From JAOBAU01 sp034667465 (GTDB taxonomy: Bacteria; Acidobacteriota; Thermoanaerobaculia; Gp7-AA8): a stretch of DNA of 64,000 nt. Of the stretch, positions 27,076-35,382 are shown piece after piece. Below the pieces are notes generated by a model. The model saw nothing but the letters and a program-made list of their open reading frames with translations. It ran no database searches and had not been told where the DNA came from. Position 1 is the stretch's first letter. The number at the start of each line of letters is the position of its first letter. The stretch covers positions 124,001-188,000 of the forward strand of contig JAXDJV010000024.1 in the NCBI GenBank assembly GCA_034667465.1, read 5' to 3'. A program made the translations under genes and the position numbers.

Positions 27076-29808
27076 TTACCGCGGCGAGACGATCTCCCAG
27101 TTCAGATCGGCCTCGGTCGGTGTGTAGAACGTGAAGCCCACCTGACCGCCGCCGATGACCCAGACCGCGGTCTGACCGTTCGTGTAGTTGCGCCAGATGA
27201 CATCGCTGATCGGATCGCCATTGAGACTGGAGATCGACTGCAACTTCCAGTTCTGATCCGTGATCGTCTGCAACGACGTCGAGGAAGAGAGGTTCACGCC
27301 GGTCATGAACCAGAGCACGACCTGTCCGTTCGACGTGTTGCGCCAGAAGACGTCTTCCTGCCCGTCGTAGTTCGAGTCGCCGGTGCCGGAGAGCTCCCAC
27401 GCCTGATCGGTGACCTGCGGGAGGTAGGTCGTCGTGGTGATCGTGTTGCCGGCCATGATCCAGATGACGTTCTGGCCGGTGCTGGTGTTGCGGAGAATGA
27501 CGTCGGGCCAGCCGTCGTGGTTCCAGTCGTTGACCGAGCGGATTTTCCACGCGGTGTTCGGCGCACCCTGGAACGACGTCGAGAGATTCTGAGCCGTCCC
27601 GTTCATGTACCAGATGATGTTTGCGCCGGTTGCCTGGTTGCGCCAGAGGATGTCCTGGTTGCCGTCGCGGTCGAAGTCTCCGATACCGCCGACGACGTAG
27701 TTGAGATCAGCAACGGCCGGCAGTGCGACAGAGCTGCGCACGCCGCCCGCCGCATCCATCAACCAGATCCGATTCGCGCCGGTAACTTTGTTGCGCCAGA
27801 TGAAATCGACGAGTCCGTCGCCATCCATGTCGCCACGAATCGACGGCTTCTGCGTGATGGTCACGGTCTGTCCGGCGATCGTCATCGTTCCGCTGCGCTG
27901 CAGCGAAGTGAGGTTGGCGGCGACGCTGTAGGTGACGTTGCCGTTGCCGTTGCCGTTCGAGCCGCCGGTGATGGTGATGAAGCCGTTGTTGCTGACGGCC
28001 GTCCAGGCGCAGGCGCTGGTGACGGCGATGGTCTGGCCGGTAATCGCAGGCGGCGTGTGTGTGCGCGTGGCCGGCAGCGCGGTGTTCGAGCATTGCTGCT
28101 GCGCGTTGATGGTGATGTTGACGTTGTCGGTCGCGCCGCAGCTGTTCGAGCCGGTGACGACGATCTTCAGATTAACGGAACCGGCCGCACCGGCGGTGAA
28201 CGTGACGCTGTTCGCGGTTGCAACCGAGGTGATCGTGCCGTTGGTGATGGTCCACGCGTAGGTCGCGCCGGCGACCGCGGTGATCGAGGCGATGTTGCCG
28301 GTGGAGTTGGCGGTGACGGACGCGGGAGCGGTGATCGCGGAGAGCGCCGGCGTGATCGTGTTCAGCCGCGCTGTCATCAGGTCGACGATGGTGTGGCTGG
28401 CCTCGCCGCTCTGGCCGAAGGTGTAGCGCGTGGCCATGCCGTAGCCGCCCGGATTGCTCGTCGTCAGGTGGCAGTAGCTCATGATCGTTCCCTTTTCCGC
28501 GGGAACGTTTGCGTTGACTGCTCCGGTGGAACCATTCGTATAGCAGCCGCCGCCTTCACCGCTGTAGCAGTTGTCGACGTAGGTGCGGCCGTAGAGTCCC
28601 TGATCGGGTGCGGAGAGCTGGGTGCAGTGCGTGTGCGATGACTGCACGACGTGTCCGAGCTCGTGCGTGAACGCCAGCAGCGTCCAGTAGTTGTTGTCGA
28701 AGATGCTCGTCGTTGCGACGTAATTCGGATTGGCGTTCGGATTCGGAACGGTGCCGGTGCCGCCGGCGCCGTTGAGCATGCCGTACGCGCCGCCGTAACC
28801 GCCGGGAACGGCAGCGCTGGGAGATGCGAAGTCGGAGGAACAGAGTTGCTGCACAAATGCCACGCCCGCCGAGGCACCCGCAAGGTCGGCGAAGGTCTTG
28901 CCGCTGACGAGCATCGCGGCGGAGCGAGTGATGTTCCGCGGAGATGCCCCGGCATGCCAGACCTGGCCGAGTTGCACCAGCGCGTCGCCGACGGTCGGAG
29001 TGCCATTGGCGAGTGGGGTGATCGTGAATGGATCGGTGGCCGTGTCGTACGCGCTCTGATACTTCAGCACGAGGTCGGTTTTCAGATCGCGGTGATAGAT
29101 CGTCGACGCCGCGGCGACAAGGTTCGCAATGTAGGTGTTGACCGCTGCAGCCGACCCGAGCTTCACGCGCAGCTGGTAATCGGTGTCGACTGCGACGTTC
29201 GCAATGTACGTCGCCGTCGCGGTGACGATCGACTGCTCTTTGTACTCGCCACCGATGACGCGCATCAGATCGGAATGCGTTCCTTCCTCTTTGTCGAGCA
29301 TGCACATGAACGTGCCCTGCGCGTCATAGTCATCGCTCGGCGTCGCTTCTTCGATCGTCACTTCCATGCCGGCCATTTCTCTTTGCACCGGTCCGCCACC
29401 ATGACGCGACGACAGGAACAACTTCCGGTCATGCGTCATCACGAATCCGCCGATCGATTCCTCGGTGATCGCAACAAACGCCAGCGAACCAGGATCGCCG
29501 TCGACGCTGCCGCGGAAGAAGGTGATCTGCGGCGGCGCCACACGCGTCGGACCGTGCGGGCCGTAAACAACGACGACCGAGTCCGGCGCGTAAATCTCGA
29601 AGCGGTCGAGCTCCAGCGTGCCCGGCACCTGATCCGCCAGCGGCACATTCGCGACACGAATGTGTCCCGCTTTCGTCCGCGCGGCAAAGAGAGCGTTGAA
29701 TGCCTTGTCGCCGAGCGGCGTCTGGACGCCTGCACTCGCGAGATTCGCGAAACAGAAGAAGACGGTGAGCGTGGCGAGCCACACGGACTTCCGCAAATGA
29801 TTGCTCAT
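27076..29808 (-). CDS. Secreted reprolysin-like metallopeptidase with C-terminal FG-GAP repeats
   Basis: 910 aa. A signal peptide (about 1-26, cleavage after LASAG) is followed by a propeptide-like region. The M12-type zinc site HELGHVVQSSH (HExxHxxxxxH) begins near residue 382 in a Cys-containing catalytic domain. A PKD/Ig-like segment and a BACON-like segment (CAWTAVSNNGFITITGG) follow. From about residue 656 to the end there are FG-GAP/VCBS repeats such as DMDGDGLVDFIWRN. It is probably exported and acts outside the cell. It is a paralogue of the truncated gene at the left edge. Its place between sugar-nucleotide genes is unusual. Confidence 0.85.
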   Translation of the reverse strand: MSNHLRKSVWLATLTVFFCFANLASAGVQTPLGDKAFNALFAARTKAGHIRVANVPLADQVPGTLELDRFEIYAPDSVVVVYGPHGPTRVAPPQITFFRGSVDGDPGSLAFVAITEESIGGFVMTHDRKLFLSSRHGGGPVQREMAGMEVTIEEATPSDDYDAQGTFMCMLDKEEGTHSDLMRVIGGEYKEQSIVTATATYIANVAVDTDYQLRVKLGSAAAVNTYIANLVAAASTIYHRDLKTDLVLKYQSAYDTATDPFTITPLANGTPTVGDALVQLGQVWHAGASPRNITRSAAMLVSGKTFADLAGASAGVAFVQQLCSSDFASPSAAVPGGYGGAYGMLNGAGGTGTVPNPNANPNYVATTSIFDNNYWTLLAFTHELGHVVQSSHTHCTQLSAPDQGLYGRTYVDNCYSGEGGGCYTNGSTGAVNANVPAEKGTIMSYCHLTTSNPGGYGMATRYTFGQSGEASHTIVDLMTARLNTITPALSAITAPASVTANSTGNIASITAVAGATYAWTITNGTITSVATANSVTFTAGAAGSVNLKIVVTGSNSCGATDNVNITINAQQQCSNTALPATRTHTPPAITGQTIAVTSACAWTAVSNNGFITITGGSNGNGNGNVTYSVAANLTSLQRSGTMTIAGQTVTITQKPSIRGDMDGDGLVDFIWRNKVTGANRIWLMDAAGGVRSSVALPAVADLNYVVGGIGDFDRDGNQDILWRNQATGANIIWYMNGTAQNLSTSFQGAPNTAWKIRSVNDWNHDGWPDVILRNTSTGQNVIWIMAGNTITTTTYLPQVTDQAWELSGTGDSNYDGQEDVFWRNTSNGQVVLWFMTGVNLSSSTSLQTITDQNWKLQSISSLNGDPISDVIWRNYTNGQTAVWVIGGGQVGFTFYTPTEADLNWEIVSPR

Positions 29809-29895
29809 TGAGATTTCCTGTCTTATTGGAACGTTGCCGAAACTGGACGCAATCTAATCGCCTGAGCGTGCACCCGCCGTGACCGGCGACACGTT

Positions 29896-30903
29896 TTAGT
29901 CGATTTGGTAATACTTTCGGTACCAGTCGACAAAGCGGGAAATTCCAGTGCGGAGCGGTGTTGACGGGCGGAAACCGACCGCACGCTCGAGCTCGGTAAC
30001 GTCAGCCATCGTTGATGGAACGTCGCCCGGCTGCATCGGCAACAGCTCCATCTTCGCTTTCGCACCGAGGCATTCTTCGAGAATGGCGATGCATTCAAGG
30101 AGCGGGACCGGCTGATTGTTGCCGATGTTGAAGACGCGGTATGGCGCGTAACTGCGCGCCGGATCGGGATCGTCGCCGTTCCAGTCCGGATCGGCGGCGG
30201 CGGTGGAATCGGTCACGCGCACGACCCCTTCGACGATGTCGTCGATGTAGGTGAAGTCGCGGATCATCTTCCCTTCGTTGAAGACCGGAATCGCTTCACC
30301 GGCGAGGATGCCGCGCGTGAACTTGAAGAGCGCCATGTCGGGCCGCCCCCACGGTCCGTAAACGGTGAAAAATCGAAGTCCCGTCGACGGCAATCCGAAA
30401 AGGCTCGCGTACGTGTGCGCCATCAGCTCGTTCGCCTTTTTCGTCGCGGCGTAAAGCGAGACCGGATGATCGATGTTGTGGTGCTCGGAGAACGGCTGCT
30501 TCGTGTTCGCGCCGTAGACGGAGCTCGACGACGCGTAGACGAGATGCTCGACGTTGTTGTGCCGGCAGCCTTCGAGGATGTTCGTGAAGCCGGCGACGTT
30601 CGCGGAGATGTACGCGTGCGGATTGATCAGCGAATAGCGAACGCCCGCCTGCGCCGCGAGATGGACGACGCGCTTCGGCTTCTCAGCAGCAAACAGCGCC
30701 GCCATACCGTTCTGATCGGCGACGTCGAGCTTCACGAAACGAAAGCGCTCGAATGGCGCGAGCAGCTCGAGCCGAGCTTCTTTCAGCGCCGGGTCGTAGT
30801 AGTCGTTGACGTTGTCGATGCCGACGACCGTCTCTCCCCTTTCGAGGAGCTTCTTCGAGACGTGATAGCCGATGAATCCGGCGGCGCCGGTTACGAGATA
30901 CAT
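29896..30903 (-). CDS. NAD-dependent epimerase, UDP-glucuronate 4-epimerase type
   Basis: 335 aa extended SDR. VTGAAGFIGYHVSKKLLE is the NAD site; GIDNVNDYYDPALKEARL is the signature of UDP-glucuronate 4-epimerases; YAASSSSVYG-like and YAATKKANE provide the Ser and Tyr/Lys residues. It would interconvert UDP-glucuronate and UDP-galacturonate, although a UDP-GlcNAc or UDP-GlcNAcA epimerase is an alternative. The 87 nt between it and the metallopeptidase start show only a weak SD (AGGAA) for the latter and no clear terminator. Confidence 0.85.
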   Translation of the reverse strand: MYLVTGAAGFIGYHVSKKLLERGETVVGIDNVNDYYDPALKEARLELLAPFERFRFVKLDVADQNGMAALFAAEKPKRVVHLAAQAGVRYSLINPHAYISANVAGFTNILEGCRHNNVEHLVYASSSSVYGANTKQPFSEHHNIDHPVSLYAATKKANELMAHTYASLFGLPSTGLRFFTVYGPWGRPDMALFKFTRGILAGEAIPVFNEGKMIRDFTYIDDIVEGVVRVTDSTAAADPDWNGDDPDPARSYAPYRVFNIGNNQPVPLLECIAILEECLGAKAKMELLPMQPGDVPSTMADVTELERAVGFRPSTPLRTGISRFVDWYRKYYQID

Positions 30904-31032
30904 GCGTTTCGTTTCCCTTCACGATGCGCGTAAGCGGGCTCCGCCCCCTTCGGTGTACAGACCGACCAGGAGCGGCTCCTTCTTCCGGGCGACATTTCGT
31001 CGTTCCACGCGCGCGGCGTACTGCTCGTTTCG

Positions 31033-31380
31033 CTACGCGCTTTCCTGCTGCTTCATCTCGTCGACTTCGGCACTGAGCGTCTCGATCTCTTTCACCAGAA
31101 GGTCGTATTCGGCGACTTTGCGGCGAAGGAATGCGCGGGTGACGTCGATCTTCTCCTCGAGTCCGCGGGCAGTCAGGATGTAGGCGTAGGCGGCCTTGTG
31201 CTGACTGTTGGTGAAGTTGCGGACCTTGACGAGGCCGCGCTCCATCAGCGCCCGGAGGCAGTAGTTGACCTTGCCGAGGCTGATGCCGAGCTCGCGCGCG
31301 ACTTCGCGCTGGCTCGCTTCCGGGTGGTCGGCGAGGTATTTGAGAAGACGGTAGCGGACGTCATCACTGATCGTGTGCAT
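31033..31380 (-). CDS. MarR-family EPS-associated transcriptional regulator
   Basis: 115 aa, starting MHTISDDVRYRLLKYLADHP. A winged helix-turn-helix (EASQREVARELGISLGKVNYCLRALMERG in part) spans about 10-60, followed by the conserved VKVRNFTNSQHKAAYAYILT. A C-terminal coiled-coil (about 80-112, VAEYDLLVKEIETLSAEVDE) follows. This matches the EPS-associated MarR group that sits next to polysaccharide loci. A perfect dyad lies 8-22 nt upstream of its start, suggesting autoregulation. The 129 nt between it and the epimerase show no gene. Confidence 0.88.
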   Translation of the reverse strand: MHTISDDVRYRLLKYLADHPEASQREVARELGISLGKVNYCLRALMERGLVKVRNFTNSQHKAAYAYILTARGLEEKIDVTRAFLRRKVAEYDLLVKEIETLSAEVDEMKQQESA

Positions 31381-31387
31381 GGGTTCC

Positions 31388-31416
31388 GTTCAACGATTGA
31401 ACGCGAGGTATTCAAC
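31388..31416 (-). promoter_or_regulatory. Candidate operator for the MarR-type EPS regulator
   Basis: Immediately upstream of the regulator start is GTTCAA-CGA-TTGAAC (31388-31402), a perfect 6-bp dyad with a 3-nt centre. A second half-site, ATTCAAC, lies at 31410-31416. Spacing and symmetry are what a dimeric winged-helix protein would bind. Function is inferred. Confidence 0.4.
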
Positions 31417-31422
31417 CATGAA

Positions 31423-31483
31423 GCGGGCACGGCCCGCCACGCTGGTTCGCAAAGCGTCGCCGAACGGCTTCGCGGCGGATGAA
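31423..31483. repeat. 61-bp intergenic repeat, copy A
   Basis: This stretch abuts the stop of the NusG-like gene and matches 38989-39049 over the same 61 bases with about 7 mismatches by eye. Shared ends are GCGGGCACGGCCCGC and GGCTTCGCGGCGGATGAA. Both copies are intergenic, so it is likely a small dispersed repeat rather than coding sequence. Confidence 0.7.
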
Positions 31484-32035
31484 TCAGTGCTTGCGTTTCG
31501 CGAGAACGCCGCGCTCGAATTCGACCGTGACCGCGCGATTGATCAGCGCCACCATTACAACCAGCCGATCGTGTCCTTTTTCGCGCTCGACGATGCCGGT
31601 GTAGCCGGCGAAGGCGCCGTCGCGGATGCGCACCGGATCGCCGGCGACGAGCGCGTCATACGGTTGCAGCGACGCGCCGGCCAGCTGCAACTCGCGAATC
31701 TGACGGAGCTGCTTTGCGAGCAGCTCGGCGTCGCCGACGTCGATCGTGTTCGCGACGACGTTGCTGCGCCGCACGGCATCGCGCGCGGACGCATCGCCGC
31801 GAAAGAAAAGATAGCCGGGAAAGAGCGGCAGCCACGAGGTGAACGTTCGCCCGGAGCGAACGCTCTTCGACGCGAACTGCGGGAGATAGAACGGTACGCC
31901 GCGCTCGGCGAGATGACGCGCCAGCAGTTTCTCCTGGCGGCTGCGGACGTGCGCGACGCCCCACGGAAAATGCGCGGCGTCGAGCTCGAAGAAGTCGTCG
32001 GGCGACAGGTCGGGCTCGCGCCGCAGCAGAGGCAT
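31484..32035 (-). CDS. NusG/RfaH-like transcription antitermination protein
   Basis: 183 aa. The NGN domain is recognisable from WGVAHVRSRQEKLLARHL and VPFYLPQF, then LFPGYLFFRGD. The C-terminal KOW segment reads GDPVRIRDGAFAGYTGIVER. Specialised NusG paralogues (RfaH, UpxY) enter transcription complexes at polysaccharide operons and prevent early termination. Its place four bases from rmlA near the head of a ~33-kb minus-strand locus fits that role. I did not find an ops-like recruitment site. Confidence 0.87.
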   Translation of the reverse strand: MPLLRREPDLSPDDFFELDAAHFPWGVAHVRSRQEKLLARHLAERGVPFYLPQFASKSVRSGRTFTSWLPLFPGYLFFRGDASARDAVRRSNVVANTIDVGDAELLAKQLRQIRELQLAGASLQPYDALVAGDPVRIRDGAFAGYTGIVEREKGHDRLVVMVALINRAVTVEFERGVLAKRKH

Positions 32036-32039
32036 GGCG

Positions 32040-32933
32040 TCAGTCGATCGCGGCCGGAAGCGGCGCGGTTTCGACGACGCGCCGCAAATAGTCGCCGTAG
32101 GTGCTCTTGCGCAAACGCTCCGCGGCGCGGAGCACGTCGTCGGCTGAGATTGTACCGAGGTGATACGCGACCTCTTCCGGACAGGCGATCTTCAGTCCCT
32201 GGCGAAGCTCGACCGTCTCGACGAAGTTCGCCGCCTGCAGCAGCGACTCCTGCGTTCCGGTGTCGAACCACGCGTAGCCGCGGCCGAGCTGTTCGACCTG
32301 CAGCGTTCCCTGTTCGAGATAGACGCGATTGAGATCGGTGATCTCCAGCTCTCCGCGCAGCGACGGTTTGAGATCGCGCGCGATCTCGCAGACCTGCTGA
32401 TCGTAGAAGTAGAGACCGGTGACGGCGAAGTTGGAGCGCGGCGCGTTCGGCTTTTCTTCGATCGTCTGCGCGCGGCCGTGATCGTCGAACGAGACGACGC
32501 CGTAGCGTTCGGGATCGTTGACGCGATAGGCGAAGACGGTCGCGCCATGTTCCTGCGCGGCGACGCGGCGCAGCGCTTCGGGGAGACCATGCCCGTAGAA
32601 GATGTTGTCGCCGAGGATGAGACAGCTCGGATCGCTGCCGACGAACTCGCGGCCGATGTGAAATGCTTGGGCGAGACCGCCCGGCTCCGGCTGCGCGGCG
32701 TACTGGAAGTTCAGTCCCCATTGCGAGCCGTCGCCGAGCAGACGCCGGAAGAGCGGCTGATCGTCGGGCGTGGTGATGAGGAGGATGTCGACGACGCCGC
32801 CGAGCATCAGCGTCGTCAGCGGGTAGTAGATCATCGGCTTGTCGTAGATCGGCAGGAGCTGCTTCGAGACGACCGAGGTGATCGGGTAGAGGCGGGTTCC
32901 GGAGCCGCCGGCGAGGATGATTCCTTTTCGCAT
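32040..32933 (-). CDS. rmlA: Glucose-1-phosphate thymidylyltransferase
   Basis: Predicted 297 aa from ATG 32933 (MRKGIILAGGSGTRLYP), giving the normal RmlA length; the open frame upstream to 33005 would add an implausible N-terminus. Signature GGSGTRLYPIT binds the nucleotide, and PIYDKPMIYYPL and EKPNAPRSNFAVTGLYFYD are family blocks. It makes dTDP-glucose, the precursor of dTDP-6-deoxysugars such as L-rhamnose. rmlBCD are not in the window, so they must lie elsewhere or the product feeds another pathway. Confidence 0.93.
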   Translation of the reverse strand: MRKGIILAGGSGTRLYPITSVVSKQLLPIYDKPMIYYPLTTLMLGGVVDILLITTPDDQPLFRRLLGDGSQWGLNFQYAAQPEPGGLAQAFHIGREFVGSDPSCLILGDNIFYGHGLPEALRRVAAQEHGATVFAYRVNDPERYGVVSFDDHGRAQTIEEKPNAPRSNFAVTGLYFYDQQVCEIARDLKPSLRGELEITDLNRVYLEQGTLQVEQLGRGYAWFDTGTQESLLQAANFVETVELRQGLKIACPEEVAYHLGTISADDVLRAAERLRKSTYGDYLRRVVETAPLPAAID

Positions 32934-33096
32934 CGGCGCGCATTGAAACATGAACGGCGCCGCTTCGGTAGCGGGTCCGGCGTCGGGCGAAGCGCCCGCC
33001 TCCACACGGTTGACTGGCTCCGGTTACGCTGCGATGCTTGCGCATCTTTTCGGTCCGGCCCCTGGCGGCCGGAGCAGTACAGGGAGAATCAACGGA

Positions 33097-34683
33097 ATGG
33101 CTAATACTCAGGAGAACGAAGCGGCCGACGGGATTTCCGTCAGCCACATCGTGCATACGATTCGCGCGTACGCGCCGGCGATCCTGCTCGGAACACTGGC
33201 GGTCGCCGTGGCTTCGTTCATCGTCTCACTCCTTCTCTATCTGATGGCGCCGGCACAGCGCATCACCACGCAGCAGTTTCGCCTCGATTTCGACCACGCG
33301 GAAGAAGGGAAGTATCCGAACGGGCTGAAGTTCTCGAGCGCCGAGATCACGACGCTGCCGACGCTTCTTCGCGTCTACGACGCGAACCACCTGAACCAGT
33401 TCACCGGCTTCAATGAGTTCTCCCGCTCGATTTTCGTGCTCGAGTCAAACGCGGCGTACGACCAGCTCGCCGCCGCCTACCAGGCGCGGCTCGCCGATCC
33501 GAAACTCGGTCCGCTCGACCGCGATCGCCTTCAGCGCGAGTGGGAAGCGAAGGTCGCCGCGATCTCGAAGAACGACTACTCGCTCAACTATCTGCGCGGC
33601 GGCAACACCGACAAGATTCCGGAAAGCCTCGTACGCAAAGTGCTCTCCGACATCCTCGCGGAGTGGGCGCAGTACGCGATTCACGAGCAGCACGTCCTCA
33701 GTTACAAGCTGGCGGTGTTGTCGCCGAACATCGTCGAGACCGATAACGCCCGTCCCGATCTGATCGTCTCGCTGCTGATCCTCCGCTCGAAGGTCTCGCG
33801 CGTGCTCGAGAACGTCCGGACCCTCGGCGAGATCCCCGGCGCGGAGCTGGCCCGCACGCCGAAAGACAAAATGTCGCTCGAAGAGATCCGCGTCCGTCTC
33901 GAAGATACGACGCGCTATCGGATCGAGCCGCTCGTCAGCGCCGCGCGCGCGAACGGACTGATGACGAACGCGCCGGAGACGCTTCGCTTTCTCGACACGC
34001 AGCTCGCCTACGATCTCCGTCAGCTGAACGCGCGTCAGGACGATGCGGACGCGATCCGCCAGTCGCTGGCGGTCTACACGAATCAGAACTCGCTGCAGCC
34101 GGAGAAGGAAGCGATGGCGGCGGCGTCGCCCGCTCTCGATCGAAACGGATCGCGGCAGCCGGCGGCCGAAACGCTGATGCCGCAGATCAACGATTCGTTT
34201 CTCGACCGGATCGTGGCGATGACGAATCAGTCGGTCGACATCCTCTATCGTCAGAAGCTGGCCGATGATTTCCGCCGCGGTCTTCGCGGCCTGATCCCGA
34301 TGCAGCAGGCGGTCGCGTACGACCGTGAAGTGATCGCGATGCTGCGCACCGCGCCGTCAGCGGGCGGCTCCGGCATGTCGGCCGATCAGGTTCGCGCGGA
34401 GCTCGCCGCGACGCAGAACGAAGTGCGCATGCTCGTCGGCCGCGTGAACGAGATCTACGAACAGGTGTCGCGCAATCTGAATCCGTCGACGGAGCTCTAC
34501 ACGCTCACGGCGCCGCCGACCGCGCACACCGAACGGACGCGCAATCTGAAAAACCTTGCGATGTACGATCTGCTGGCGGTGTTCATCGCGCTGCCGATCA
34601 TCATCGTCCTCTGCCTGCTGCACGCGCGCGTTCGCGAGGAAGAACAGGAAGAGGGATACACGTCCGACATCGCGGCGACGTAG
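33097..34683 (+). CDS. Wzz-like polysaccharide chain-length/export protein
   Basis: Predicted 528 aa from ATG 33097, which has an AGGGAGAA ribosome-binding site upstream; the open frame back to 32950 lacks one. One membrane helix lies near 25-55 (ILLGTLAVAVASFIVSLLLY) and another near the C-terminus (YDLLAVFIALPIIIVLCLL). A ~430-residue periplasmic, helix-rich region lies between. This two-helix topology fits polysaccharide co-polymerases. No kinase domain is present. It is the only plus-strand gene in the EPS head region, divergent from rmlA across 163 nt that should hold both promoters. Confidence 0.75.
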   Translation: MANTQENEAADGISVSHIVHTIRAYAPAILLGTLAVAVASFIVSLLLYLMAPAQRITTQQFRLDFDHAEEGKYPNGLKFSSAEITTLPTLLRVYDANHLNQFTGFNEFSRSIFVLESNAAYDQLAAAYQARLADPKLGPLDRDRLQREWEAKVAAISKNDYSLNYLRGGNTDKIPESLVRKVLSDILAEWAQYAIHEQHVLSYKLAVLSPNIVETDNARPDLIVSLLILRSKVSRVLENVRTLGEIPGAELARTPKDKMSLEEIRVRLEDTTRYRIEPLVSAARANGLMTNAPETLRFLDTQLAYDLRQLNARQDDADAIRQSLAVYTNQNSLQPEKEAMAAASPALDRNGSRQPAAETLMPQINDSFLDRIVAMTNQSVDILYRQKLADDFRRGLRGLIPMQQAVAYDREVIAMLRTAPSAGGSGMSADQVRAELAATQNEVRMLVGRVNEIYEQVSRNLNPSTELYTLTAPPTAHTERTRNLKNLAMYDLLAVFIALPIIIVLCLLHARVREEEQEEGYTSDIAAT

Positions 34684-34692
34684 TGATCTTCG

Positions 34693-35382
34693 CTACGTCG
34701 TCGTCCGGCGCGTGATGCGATAAATCCCGGCAACGGCGGCTCCGAATGCGAAGCCTCCGATGTGCGCCCACCACGCGATTCCCGCCATCTCCTGCGTGCC
34801 GCGCGCCGCGGCGATGGCGAGGAATCCGTTGAAGAACTGCATCAGAAACCAGATCGGCAGAAAGATCAGCGCGCGCACTTCGGCCATCGCCCAGTAAACG
34901 ACGAGCGGGAAAAGCGTGAGGATGCGCGCGCGCGGCCGCAGCACCAGGAACGCGCCGAGTATCCCGGCGATGCTGCCGGACGCGCCGATCGACGGAACGG
35001 TCGATGCCGGAAAAAGCAGCGTGTGGGTCAGGCTGCCGATCGCGCCGCACGCGAGGAAAAACGCGAGGTAGCGCCAGTGGCCGAAGGCGTCTTCGACGGC
35101 GCCGCCGAAAACCCACAGATAGATCATGTTGCCGAGGAGGTGGACGACACCTCCGTGCAGAAAGAGCGACGTGAAGAGCGTCACCGTCACTTCGAGCGGC
35201 GTGTAGCCGAACGCGTGCGGATGAAGAAAACGCGCCGGCATGAAGCCGAAGACGCTCATCAGCATCTCGGCGCGAGAGCCGAGAAAAATCTGGGTGATGA
35301 AGATGATGGCGTTCGTGGCGACCAGCGTCCGATTGACGACCGCGGTCGTCTTCGCGGGAAGCGTGTGCCGCAGCGGGATCAA
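34693..35382 (-). CDS. Rhomboid-family intramembrane serine protease
   Basis: 229 aa with about six hydrophobic helices. Catalytic features are visible: HGGVVHLLGNMIYLWVFG in the second helix, the nucleophile in PSIGASGSIAGILGAF, and the histidine in WAHIGGFAFGA. The start is TTG 35382, taken because it overlaps the aminotransferase stop as TTGA. Rhomboids cleave membrane proteins within the bilayer; the substrate is unknown. It is convergent with the Wzz-like gene, 9 nt apart. Confidence 0.9.
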   Translation of the reverse strand: MIPLRHTLPAKTTAVVNRTLVATNAIIFITQIFLGSRAEMLMSVFGFMPARFLHPHAFGYTPLEVTVTLFTSLFLHGGVVHLLGNMIYLWVFGGAVEDAFGHWRYLAFFLACGAIGSLTHTLLFPASTVPSIGASGSIAGILGAFLVLRPRARILTLFPLVVYWAMAEVRALIFLPIWFLMQFFNGFLAIAAARGTQEMAGIAWWAHIGGFAFGAAVAGIYRITRRTTT

